Source of the DNA: Anisodus tanguticus
Lineage: Eukaryota; Streptophyta; Magnoliopsida; Solanales; Solanaceae
DNA length: 64,000 nt
Direction of reading: 5' to 3'
NCBI GenBank assembly: GCA_034509755.1
Contig: CM067542.1
Location: 20,837,001-20,901,000, forward strand
Positions 35,801 through 42,048 of this stretch are shown here, piece after piece; position 1 is the stretch's first letter; the number at the start of each line of letters is the position of its first letter. Made by a program: the position numbers and the translations under genes. Below the pieces are notes generated by a model that was given only the letters and a program-made list of their open reading frames with translations, made no database searches and was not told the origin of the DNA.

Positions 35801-38800
35801 AATGGTAGTCCCAAGCTAAGTTGCTCGGACTCTTACTTTCGGTGCCACACCCGTGTCGACACGACGTGGGTGTGGGATCAGTACCAGATCTGGTCAATTG
35901 ATTTTGGGTCTTTTGACTAAAATCGATAGAGAAATTCGAGACATACAATAATTTCTGAAATCAAAACAAAAGCTAGGGTGAAATAGTAATCCTAGGCATA
36001 TATTTTTTTATCGTTAAAAGATATTTGTATTGAAGTCTAGCAACCAGAAGGTGCTTTAATGTTATTTACAGGTCAACAGCACTGCTGAATGTGCAATGAA
36101 GTCAAGAAGTCTATCATGACTTCTATATCATTTGCAATAGCCATGTTACACCAAAAAAGTTAGGAGATGCATCCACTCAATAATAATTACAGATTCAAAC
36201 TTGCTCTCCAAAAATCGTGCATTCCTTTTCTTCCATATAGATTACCTTAATTTAGGCATATTTTTGTAACTCTATTTTTAGATATTTGAGTTGTTTTTAG
36301 CTAGATACCTGCACCATACCTGGATCCGTACCCCCAAATCTTAAAGTTTATATCATGAAGGATCCGCACCCATATTGGATACCCACACCCGAGTCCGAGC
36401 AACTTAGGTCCCAAGTAGGTGGTTGGTAATGTCCCAATGCTGCAACCCAATTTTTTTTTGCTAATTCTTCCAGATTCTGCAACTCACTAACAGGGTAAAT
36501 CTCTCTTTTTTTTAGAAAGGTAACATATGTATTCATCAGCACCAAGATGGTACTGGCATCAATATTTACAGTTACAAAAGGCCTGGTACATCCTAAAAGG
36601 CTTCAAAAAAATCATAAAAGTTTTCTGCATCCTCTATATTATTTTCTTTACACCAGAATGGAAAAGACAAAACACTTCATCTGGATATTTTGTATAGAGC
36701 ATGTAGTGTCTTCAAAACATCTGTCATTCCTTTCTTTCCATAAAGTTTGCCATATCCAAGCTGGGACAACGTTCCATCACTTCCTCCATCTGATACTTCC
36801 TGTTGCATTTTCCAGCTCCACAGAAGGTTCTTTGTATCTTTAGGCATTACCTATTTGACCCAGCCAAAGACAAGAATAATTGCCATAGATATCAGTGATC
36901 TTCAATGCAGAAATAAATGACTGTTGTTTTCTGCCTCCTGACACAAAAACATCTGGACGTCAACTGAATCCCCCTTTTCTGTAAGTTTTCATGTGTCAGA
37001 CATGCTTTCATTGCCATAGATATCAGTGATCTTACAATGCAGAAATAAATGACCGTTGTTTTCTGCCTCCCGACACAAAAACATCTGGATGTCAACTGAA
37101 TCCCCCTTTTCTGTAAGTTTTCATGTGTCAGACATGCTTTCATAGCCACCAACCATGTGAAACAGCAACTTTGAATAGAGCCTTGATTTTCCAAATAATT
37201 TTTCAAGACAAATTAGAGATAATGTGATTAGTGTCTGACAGAAAATGAGAAACAGAACTTAGCTTTAATTTTTTGTTGCTGCTTCCATTCCACACAATTG
37301 AATCTTCAACATTCCTTACACCATAAAAGACTTCTAGTCTTCAGAATCTCAACCACCTTCTCAATGTAGTGTCATTCAGTAATCTTCTAAAAGAGATCCT
37401 ATCCTTGTTGACGCCGTGCATCCTCAATTGTAACTTCAGGTATAGAGGGCACACTGAACAAGTCTGGATATGAGTCTTTTACGGGACCATGTCCTAGCCA
37501 ATTATCATTCCAGAATGATAATTCCTACCATTGCCAACTCCAAGACCTACTTATAGCAAATTCCCCCCGGTATTTTCGAATTGCTTTCCAGCTACTAACC
37601 CAAAAGAACTTACTGGTTTACTACTCCAGTTTCCAGTCTAGTGTCGACCATATTTTTGAGTGATCACTTTCCTCGATAAGGCTTTATCTTCAGTATTGTA
37701 TCTCCATAACCACTTTTCTAATGCCCAGACCACCAGATACTTTGTTAAAGATCAGAGTTTCATCCCACTAGGTGAAATTATCCAGTTTCCTTATTGCCTC
37801 GCCATATGAAGTTCCTTCTGAGTGAATACAATCATTTTTCCACTTTAGGGGGTTGGGAAAAAAGTGACATGAGTAGGCAAAGAATCCAAAATGCTATTTA
37901 CCAAGATAATCCTCCCCCCAAAGGATAAGTATTGAGTCTTCCATCTTGCTAGTCTCTTCTCACACTTGTCTATTGTTCCATTCAATATTTCCATGGATTT
38001 AGCTTTTGTCCCAAGTGAAATTCCGAGGCATACAATAGGTAACGATCGTACCTCACATTATAAAATGCCAGCCAAGAATTGGTGGTTTTCCACTTCATTG
38101 ATTGGAAATAATAAGCTCTCTGCCCAGTTAACAGCCTGAGACAGCCTCCAACAGAGTGAGAATCAATCTCACATATCTCAGACTGCCTCAAACAGAGTGA
38201 GAATCAATCTCACATATCTTAGACAGCCTCAAACATAGTGAGAATCGATATCACATATCTCAGTTGATCAACCTCAGCATCACATAAGAGTAAAGTGTCA
38301 TCAATCAACTTCAGCATCACAGAAGAGTAAAGTGTCATCAATCAACTTCAGCATCACAGAAGAGTAAAGTGTCATCAATCAACTTCAGCATCACAGAAGA
38401 GTAAAGTGTCATCAATCAACTTCAGCATCACAGAAGAGTAAAGTGTCATCAACATATAGTAACTGGGATATCTTCATATTATCTGCCCTGTTATTCACCT
38501 GTAAACCTCTTATCCACCCATTCAGAGTAGCCAACTTCAACATGTTATTTAGCCCTTCTATTGCTATAATAAATAGAAAAGGGGACAGAGGGCCCCCTTT
38601 GTATAAGGTCCTTTGGGAAGGGAAAGAATCTTCAGGTGAACCATTGACTAGAATAGAGAACTTGACTGTGCTTGTGCAAAAGGAAATCCAGTTAAGCCAC
38701 TTCAGCCATACCCCATGTCCTTCAATATCTGGATGAGGAAGTCCCCATTAACATGATAAGCTTTCTCTATATCTAGTTTGCATAAGATTCTTGGATCTTC

Positions 38801-41800
38801 ATTTTTAGTCTTGTGTCCACAACTTCATTGGTTATTGGAGCTGCACTCATAATGTGGCTACCCTTAATGAAGGCCATTTTGTTCATCTACCAATTTGTCC
38901 ACCATGATTTTTAACCTTTTAGTTAAGACTTTGGAGATTATCTTATAAACATTGTCAATAAGACTAATTGGTCTGAAGTCCTATAAACCTTTGGCACTAT
39001 TCTTCTTAGGAATTAATGCCACATAAGTAGCATTAAACTTTTCCCGAAAATTCCTGAGAGAAAATTTGCATAGTCAGCATAATATCCACCTTCAGTATCT
39101 CCCAACAAGCTTGAAAAAATCCCATGGAATACCCACCTGGGCAAGGGGTTTTGTCACTGGCACACATACTAATGATTCTTTTTCCTCAAAAGGTCTTCCT
39201 ATTCATCCCTCCTCTTCTTCAGTTACTTTGGAGCAATTTTGATAGTGAAAATCAGGCCTCCAAGTCTCCCTTTCTATGTATAAACCTTGATAAAAGGATA
39301 GGATTCCACTTCTGATGTCATCTGCATCAGTCACCACTCCCCCATTGACCTGAAAACTGCCTGTGTTGTTGGATTCTCCTGTGTACATTTGCCACTCTGT
39401 AAAAAAATTGGTATTCATGTCCCCTTGTTTCAACCATAACACCCTGGATCTCTGCCGTTTCCTCATATCTTGCTATTTCTTCAAACTCCATTGACAAATT
39501 TGCCTTTAACAACCATCATCAGTAAGGCTTCTTTGCTCCTGCACCCTATCCAACACTTTTGAGCACGAAAGAGCTTCAAAAATAGGAGGGTTGGATTCAG
39601 ATGAAGCACCTGATTTCTATCTGCCTCATGGAAAATCAGGGTGTCATCAGCATAAACCAAATGAGAGATGTTGACAGTGGTCCTTCCTCCCACATCAAAG
39701 CTATTCAGCCACTCCATCTCCTTGTCTTTGTCCAGCAAACCTTAGTTCTTTTCTGTGCTTTTCACCTTTAAGAACTGTGATCTCCATTTAGAGATGGTGG
39801 AGCCTGATTAATTTATCTTAATTTAGCATGTAATAGACAATTACTTATTGCACGTCCTCCTTCAATGAGTGCAGAATATGCCACCTCTTAATCTTAATAT
39901 GTCAGATTGGCTGCTAATTATTTCCTAGAGATGCAGTGACAAGGAGGAAAACTATATAATACTTGATCCAAAAAAGAGAGGAGGAAAACCATGGAATATT
40001 ATTACCAAAATGGCTGTAAATGTGTAGTTACCGAAAAAATGGGATTTATATCAGAAGGCAGTGTTATCTTTTGCAGCGTGTTCTTGTCTTTTTCTTGCGG
40101 GTGTCCTGAAGTGTAATACATTCATCCTCATTTCTTTCTTCATCAATTAGGGTGGGAACACTTCATTTAGCCTGTTGAAAATGATTAAAAATTAAGTCTT
40201 CTGCTGATAGCTTTCCCGGGTTCTTTTAATTGCAGTGATGATTGTTTTATCCTGATAACAATTTCTATCTTTGTCAGTTTCAAAATGTAAAACATTTCTA
40301 CAACTATTTATCCAGTTTTTCTTGGTCCTTGTTCTATCCCCTAGACCTAAAACTGTAACTCAATTCTATTTCCTAGTAGCTTGGCTTTGGAGGATGTTGA
40401 GGTTGTCGTTGTTGCTCATCTTATGGGTGCAATGTCTCTTTTTCTTCCCTTTTCTGGTGTAGAAGTTGTGTTGAATTGGGACATATTCGAAACACAGTTA
40501 CAGATTTTCTTTTTTCAGAGCCGAGATAATTAGTCCACAAGTCAAAATACAGATTGAATCACATTGGTGAGGATAACGCTTTACCCTTTCAGAAATGTTG
40601 TCATCATTTCTTTGGTGATAGTTGAATGAGGCTTCTGTTCGCTTTCTTTCTCAGTATGGTTAAATTTGAAAGTTTAATCACAAGAACGCTATAGCGAATG
40701 TGGTTCTATTTCGATTTGCTATATTTTTTAGTGCTTTTATTAACTCTCATGTGTAAGGTCTTCCTTTTCGGTGTATATATATGTGAGTGGAATGCCACAA
40801 ACCTATACTTCTGGTGCTTGTCTGAAGTATGAACAATGAAGGATATCTTTATTGAGATTTTTCTGATCTTTGTATCTGTAGCAGATTCATATAGCTGAGT
40901 CCAAGTAGTTTGGGATTATGGTGTAGTTGATTTATTGATATTGGTATTCATATAGCCAACCCAACTAGATGGGGATTGAGGCATAGTTGATTTTTTATTG
41001 ATCTTGGGTCATTTTTCTGGTGGCTAATGCTAATGTTGGCTTGTGGGACAGGCACATGATCATTCCTTTCCGTTGGTCGAAAAGCCTAATTTACTTCAAA
41101 TGGTTGAATCTGGGGGATGTCCACCACCTATGAACATCGCATCCCAGTTTCCTGTGAATAATGTCCTAACACACCTCCGTTGCCAACAGTGGAAGCAACT
41201 ATAAGTCGAACTGTTATTCATTTGCAAGCCACTCAGGTAATTGTCTGTCCATGTCTGTTTATGTGGGTGCTATATTCATATCCAGGTCTATTTTAAAAAA
41301 TTAGGTCTCTGAGAGATAATAGATTTTCTACTCCATCCATAATATACCTCTCAAAATGCGTAAGAAAGCGAAAAGTGGTGTTGCAGTTGGAGAGGAATAT
41401 TTCTGCTTTGTCATAACTGTAAAGAATGATCTTGGGCCTAATTCAACCCCAAAAGCTAGCTTGTAGGGTGAGGATTGACCAAGTCCATATAAAGAGTCCA
41501 TGTTCCCATTCCATATCCGATGTGAGACTCTTAACACTCTCCCGCACGCCCGGACCTTGTTAATTGGAGCGTAGATAATATAATTTGGAGACACAAAATC
41601 GGTGAACAAATAATTGAAATGGGCCGCCTGGCTCTGATACCATGTAAAGAATGGATCTTGAGCCTAACTCAACCCCAAAAGCTAGCTTGTAGGGTGAACA
41701 TTGTCAAAGTCCATATAAGGAGTCCATGTTCCCATTCCATATTCAATGTGAGACTTTTAACAATAACTAGGTTGCTTGGTTAGATAACGAAGTTATAGAG

Positions 41801-42048
41801 AATTTATCTCTGTGGTGTTAAATTGCTCTCTTATCCCTCTGGTATTGTACTTTCTAGTATGGACAATATTGTGTTAGGAGTTGCAATTTATCGTGGCTAT
41901 CTGAAATGATTAAAGAAAGCTAAGGCGTCTCTAGTTTTTGGCGTCACTAACAAATACCATGTTTTCGTAGGCAAGCAGCTACAACCTATGCAGCAGACTG
42001 AGGGAAATAGTGCGGCTGTACAGAATCACTAATGGAACTTTTTTCTAG
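20756..42048 (+). CDS. zinc-finger protein gene with Sgf11-like C2HC finger (spliced)
   Basis: Twelve coding exons can be chained with agreeing phases from ATG 20756, giving about 415 residues. The N-terminus (MVCPLGSGRMEALTRLP) leads to a charged helix (residues about 30-57) and a DMHVFGLRPLSDPLHL segment. A zinc finger, C-x2-C-x11-H-x3-C, follows at about residues 73-92. That is the spacing of the finger in SAGA deubiquitinase factor Sgf11 and related ataxin-7-type fingers. A lysine/arginine-rich stretch (KKRPRKERKK), likely a nuclear localisation signal, comes next, then a long low-complexity region. A chromatin or transcription role is inference from the finger alone; I do not recognise a gene symbol. 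The finger is split by a 3.1-kb intron before its last Cys. Exon 12 is 185 nt where a multiple of three is expected, an apparent one-base frameshift, so the C-terminus is uncertain and the allele may be damaged. Confidence 0.82.
21033..21116 (+). CDS. zinc-finger gene exon 3
   Basis: Acceptor TTGGCAG/AGGAAG; donor GAAG/GTATTT. Encodes the charged segment EEAGRHKLAANIQRELREAD and onward, predicted helical. Phases agree with exons 2 and 4. Confidence 0.85.
21390..21436 (+). CDS. zinc-finger gene exon 4
   Basis: A 47-nt exon. Acceptor CTTGCAG/ATATG; donor TTTG/GTAAGG. Encodes DMHVFGLRPLSDPLHL, ending on a codon boundary directly before the zinc finger. Confidence 0.85.
23293..23399 (-). mobile_element. 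TS-like SINE/LINE 3' tail, minus strand
   Basis: The plus strand begins CACCACAACAACAACATACC, the complement of a (TTG)n-ended tail, and continues through the complement of the conserved AAGGTCTGC tail. It is flanked by a 19-bp duplication with two changes (23274-23292 and 23400-23418, core AAAATATG-TTAGT-TTCC). The (TTG)n tail is typical of the tobacco TS SINE and the RTE-type LINEs it shares ends with. Only the 3' end (about 107 bp) is present. Confidence 0.8.
23429..23673 (+). mobile_element. 5'-truncated RTE LINE 3' end
   Basis: Matches the 3' end of the LINE at 30031-31373: the GTCTTGAGCCGAGGGTCTCC segment, AAGGTCTGCGTACACTCTAC, then a (TTG)n end. It is flanked by TATTCCAAATATTAAT (23413-23428) and TATTCCAAACATTAAT (23674-23689), 15 of 16 identical. 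The first duplication overlaps the right-hand duplication of the neighbouring tail at 23293-23399, so the two insertions abut. Confidence 0.85.
23865..24302. mobile_element. hAT-type MITE (438 bp)
   Basis: Terminal inverted repeats: the left end is CAGTGTTTTCAAAAGCGC and the right end is GCGCGGCTTTGACAACACTG. Flanking 8-bp duplications are AGAATATC (23857-23864) and AGTATATC (24303-24310), 7 of 8 identical. An 8-bp duplication and a CAGTGTT terminus fit hAT-derived MITEs. No ORF. An AU SINE fragment sits inside at 24010-24073. Confidence 0.82.
24010..24073 (-). mobile_element. truncated AU-type SINE inside the MITE
   Basis: Sixty-four bases matching, on the minus strand, the AU SINE 3' region (GGTCCGGCCCTTCTCCCGG, then GCATAGCGGGAGCTTAGTGC, then a CTGCCC end). 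It is flanked by a perfect 17-bp duplication AAGATAATAATAAGCAT at 23993-24009 and 24074-24090. It is strongly 5'-truncated and must have inserted after the surrounding MITE. Confidence 0.88.
24494..24659 (+). other. exon-like segment encoding one transmembrane helix
   Basis: Lies in the intron between exons 4 and 5. It starts after an acceptor-like TTTTTTTGCGGCAG and ends before a donor-like CACCTG/GTGAAAGG. The open frame reads SESRPVLSEQRKCNISTLKA followed by a hydrophobic stretch of about 22 residues (LMFVTCLMVAIFALILVSF), like a type II membrane anchor. It does not fit the phases of the neighbouring exons. It could be a captured exon of another gene, an alternative exon, or chance. I recognise no family. 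Confidence 0.3.
24857..24914 (+). CDS. zinc-finger gene exon 5 (first part of the finger)
   Basis: Acceptor TTCTTAAG/GTATG; donor GCAG/GTTTTC. Encodes VCCNACKKPIKASQYVAHA, giving the first two Cys and the His of the finger. The last Cys comes from exon 6. Ends in phase 1. Confidence 0.85.
25390..26262 (+). pseudogene. organelle-like insert with broken Rep/SF3-helicase-like ORFs
   Basis: This stretch is clearly GC-richer than the intron around it and carries overlapping ORFs in three frames (25761-26042, 25772-26056, 26005-26253). The first reads AIDWIATQFLGKRPIKTKE and then GEPSTQKTLLFH. The spacing G-x4-x-K-T resembles a Walker A P-loop with the second Gly replaced, preceded by a W-I and R-P context like that of Rep proteins of CRESS-DNA viruses and rolling-circle plasmids. 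Rep-like reading frames are known in plant nuclear and mitochondrial DNA. I infer a nuclear insert of mitochondrial origin, or an old endogenised Rep fragment. Shifts and stops break it, it spans less than a full gene, and no N-terminal HUH endonuclease motif is visible. It lies in the intron between exons 5 and 6. Confidence 0.4.
26310..27000. repeat. TRIM-like repeat remnants
   Basis: Two similar blocks, 26395-26580 and 26880-27000, share TACTCTGATATCATGTGAAAG / ACATGAAAGAATATGAG, CCAA(A)ACCTTA(G)AGTTATGAGTGGA and GGAGACCCTTACATGACC-like phrases. TCTGATA(T/C)CATG is the complement of the tRNA-Met primer site. The order resembles a decayed short LTR element on the minus strand, but I cannot place its ends. 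Confidence 0.4.
27093..27118. repeat. A10-G16 homopolymer tract
   Basis: Ten A bases followed by 16 G bases at 27103-27118. It is low-complexity, may form a G-quadruplex, and is a common place for assembly error. Confidence 0.8.
28045..28158 (+). CDS. zinc-finger gene exon 6 (end of finger, basic segment)
   Basis: Acceptor TTTTCAG/AGCTTTG. Encodes ELCKSLNSAEEIGLEVNDGT, with the last Cys of the finger, then HKKRPRKERKK, a likely nuclear localisation signal. It ends at CTCTA before the non-GT donor ATATCCTTT; phases agree only with that junction. Confidence 0.85.
28159..28321 (+). other. U12-type AT-AG intron (163 nt)
   Basis: The donor is ATATCCTTT (28159-28167), an exact match to the minor-spliceosome consensus. 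The acceptor is AG at 28320-28321. ATCTTTAAT at 28304-28312 matches seven of nine positions of the U12 branch site (TTCCTTRAY). Its branch A is 10 nt from the acceptor, the expected distance. Using AC at 28322-28323 instead would put a stop codon six codons on, so AT-AG is the supported reading. No usable GT donor keeps the frame. Confidence 0.85.
28322..28438 (+). CDS. zinc-finger gene exon 7
   Basis: Begins after the U12-type acceptor and encodes NKPISVRKKAKLELIDNGF and on to SFPKDK. Donor AAAG/GTATCA, phase 1. The reading frame across the U12 junction is open and basic. Confidence 0.82.
28630..28877. mobile_element. MITE with CTCCCTCT termini
   Basis: The left end is TACTCCCTCTATTTGATTC. 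The right end, read in reverse complement, is CTAATCCCTCTGTTTCATGG. The inner sequence (ACACTATTTCCTTTTCAATT) is of the kind very common in solanaceous genomes. About 248 bp with no ORF. Stowaway/mariner affinity is inferred from the termini and a TA at the edge. Confidence 0.7.
29159..29270 (+). CDS. zinc-finger gene exon 8
   Basis: Acceptor TCTGCAG/GAATTT; donor AAGAT/GTATGC. Encodes GISSHLNVATVRNSSMVNPG and on to EEHSK. Ends in phase 2. Confidence 0.8.
29688..29761 (+). CDS. zinc-finger gene exon 9
   Basis: Acceptor TTGTAG/GCTATT; donor CCCT/GTAAGG. Encodes MLLADFGAANGVTKRWSANS (the Met is completed across the junction) and REAIP. Phases agree with exons 8 and 10. Confidence 0.8.
30031..31373 (+). 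mobile_element. 5'-truncated RTE-clade LINE
   Basis: The retained 3' part carries a reverse-transcriptase palm segment (SALSPFLFALVMDGLTQQIQ near 30090), then CMLFTDDIVPID near 30160, where the catalytic F-A-D-D is altered to F-T-D-D. The open C-terminal frame 30453-30938 contains MLYGVECWPVK and MRMLRWMCGHTRRDRIRNDD, which are hallmarks of RTE LINEs. The 3' UTR has the GAGCCGAGGGTCTCC and AAGGTCTGTGTACAC blocks and a (TTG)n end. Stops near 30087 and 30160 and frame changes near 30320 show it is dead. A duplication is only weakly suggested (ATTTCTTTGGGAT before, TTATTCTTGGGGTAAT after). It lies in the intron between exons 9 and 10. Confidence 0.9.
30453..30938 (+). pseudogene. LINE reverse transcriptase, C-terminal part
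   Basis: 161 codons from the truncated RTE LINE, the longest open remnant of it. It covers the RT thumb and the conserved C-terminal region, with MRMLRWMCG and LRWFRHVQRR, and ends RIRVEE. The palm domain lies upstream in another frame, so no active enzyme is encoded. Confidence 0.85.
31592..31699 (+). CDS. zinc-finger gene exon 10
   Basis: Acceptor TTTCAG/GTGAAG; donor GAAG/GTAGTA. Encodes EEHQERSTAGTDNTGSRAVA and on to CSRAE. It lies between an RTE LINE and an L1 LINE, both in flanking introns. Confidence 0.8.
31799..32699 (+). mobile_element. 5'-truncated L1 LINE, plus strand
   Basis: Retains the region after the RT palm: PLGAKNKSKDICDEVLERCN, then LINSVLDALPTYMMSLFPIP, then WLWRFISQKYG, typical of plant L1 ORF2. 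It ends in an A-rich tail (AAAAAAAATAAA, 32686-32699). Flanking duplications are AATTTCGAAG (31789-31798) and AATTCGAAG (32700-32708). Stop codons at 32096 and 32507 break the frame. It lies in the intron between exons 10 and 11. Confidence 0.9.
32826..33037 (+). CDS. zinc-finger gene exon 11 (longest)
   Basis: Acceptor CTCCAG/ATGTTC; donor GAAG/GTTTGT. Encodes DVPHPLATKMYYSQRQLRLR and on to VQINYQQEK. Ends on a codon boundary. The following intron is 8 kb, swollen by retroelements. Confidence 0.82.
33930..34860 (-). mobile_element. Ty1/copia pol fragment, minus strand
   Basis: Read on the minus strand, 33960-34230 encodes decayed copia RT: a DYGDTFSPVAKIASVRLFL segment, then WPLYQLNIKNAFF, with stops. 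The stretch 34240-34860 corresponds to the proline-rich integrase-RT linker. There is no LTR pair. At the left edge, CTCTGATACCATG (33916-33928) is the complement of a tRNA-Met primer site. Confidence 0.75.
35815..36407. mobile_element. Mutator-like MITE inside L1 A
   Basis: The left end is TAAGTTGCTCGGACTC; the right end, reverse-complemented, is also TAAGTTGCTCGGACTC. It is flanked by a 9-bp duplication GTCCCAAGC (35806-35814) and GTCCCAAGT (36410-36418), eight of nine identical. Nine-base duplications are typical of Mutator-like elements. No transposase is encoded. Confidence 0.8.
36881..37143 (-). repeat. 131-bp tandem duplication in L1 B zinc-finger region
   Basis: Two near-identical units start TGCCATAGATATCAGTGATC at 36881 and 37012. 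Each carries the L1 C-terminal motif (AMKACLTHENLQKRGIQLTS on the minus strand). Only a few substitutions and one inserted A separate them, so the duplication is recent compared with the rest of L1 B. Confidence 0.88.
38139..38261 (-). repeat. 41-bp tandem repeat, three copies
   Basis: Units start AGACAGCCTCCAACAGAGTG at 38139, 38180 and 38221, with few differences. It lies within L1 B, just left of the 37-bp array. Confidence 0.9.
38267..38451 (-). repeat. 37-bp tandem repeat of the RT active-site codons, five copies
   Basis: Units start ATCAAC(C/T)TCAGCATCACA at 38267, 38304, 38341, 38378 and 38415. The last four are identical and the first has two changes. On the minus strand each unit encodes DDTLL-CDAEVD, the RT catalytic segment of L1 B. 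A 37-bp unit shifts the frame at each copy. Confidence 0.92.
40860..41000. repeat. two SINE-tail-like copies
   Basis: Two copies of a phrase of the form TTCATATAGC(T/C)(G/A)A, then CCAA(G/C)TAG(T/A)T-GGGATTA(T/G)GG(T/C)(G/A)TAGTTG, at about 40885-40935 and 40950-40995. The same phrase recurs near 19998-20030, 27630-27670 and 33415-33460. In solanaceous DNA this phrase ends retroposons with a GTTGTTG tail. The copies are short and old. Confidence 0.45.
41052..41236 (+). CDS. zinc-finger gene exon 12, apparent frameshift
   Basis: Acceptor GGGACAG/GCACAT; donor ACTCAG/GTAATT. It opens in frame as AHDHSFPLVEKPNLLQMVES and on to QFPVNNVL. That frame runs to TAA at 41202. From about 41170 the plausible reading is one base over: NTPPLPTVEATISRTVIHLQ. 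The exon length, 185 nt, is one short of a multiple of three. A lost base, sequencing error or pseudogenisation would all explain it. Confidence 0.72.
41418..41762 (-). mobile_element. complete TRIM element, minus strand
   Basis: Two short direct repeats (41418-41536 and 41643-41762) both start TGTAAAGAATG and end TTAACA, with an interior of about 106 bp. The plus strand shows CTCTGATACCA just before the second repeat (complement of the tRNA-Met primer site) and CTCTCCCGCACGCC just after the first (complement of a polypurine tract), so the element is on the minus strand. A perfect 5-bp duplication ATAAC lies at 41413-41417 and 41763-41767. No coding capacity, as expected for TRIMs. It lies in the last intron. 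Confidence 0.92.
41971..42048 (+). CDS. zinc-finger gene last exon (frame uncertain)
   Basis: Acceptor TTTCGTAG/GCAAGC. Two frames are plausible. One gives GKQLQPMQQTEGNSAAVQNH and stops at 42032; it looks more protein-like but needs phase 1 from exon 12. The other follows exon 12's phase 0 and reads ASSYNLCSRLREIVRLYR, stopping at 42048. The exon 12 frameshift makes the choice unresolved. Confidence 0.5.
   Translation, partial: ASSYNLCSRLREIVRLYRITNGTFF

Larger units (their letters stand above)
36520..39570 (-). mobile_element. L1 LINE B nested inside L1 A, minus strand
   Basis: On the minus strand: LKANLSMEFEEIARYEETAE and a RVLWLKQGDMNT segment near 39430, RT text (SLIDNVYKIISKVLTKRLK) near 38950, the catalytic ADDTLL region near 38300-38450, and a zinc-finger-like end (CCFTWLVAMKACLTHENLQK) near 37150. 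A short A-run (plus-strand T8 at 36509-36516) marks the 3' end. It carries many stops and three internal tandem expansions. The 5' edge is placed where L1 A text stops; no clear duplication is seen. Confidence 0.78.
35170..39733 (-). mobile_element. L1 LINE A, minus strand, itself disrupted
   Basis: The outer element is bounded by a perfect 14-bp duplication AGCAAACCTTAGTT at 35156-35169 and 39734-39747. On the minus strand it begins (5'-truncated) with DKDKEMEWLNSFDVGGRTTV and the RT active site HLVYADDTLIF near 39650. It is interrupted at about 39570 by L1 B, and resumes near 36510 with REIYPVSELQNLEELAKK. It is interrupted again by a Mutator MITE (35815-36407) and continues as GLPLGTKLRS at 35814, then MKWLWRNTQEEQTLWEEVV at 35365. 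The two halves of L1 A join in the order known for plant L1 ORF2. It lies in the intron between exons 11 and 12. Confidence 0.85.

Noticed and set aside
38139..38451. Tandem units resembling a CRISPR array
   Set aside because: There are no unique spacers; the units follow one another directly and encode L1 RT text. The genome is a plant's.
41634..41646. CTCTGATACCATG motifs as parts of tRNA genes
   Set aside because: They are complements of retroelement primer-binding sites; no cloverleaf can be built around them.
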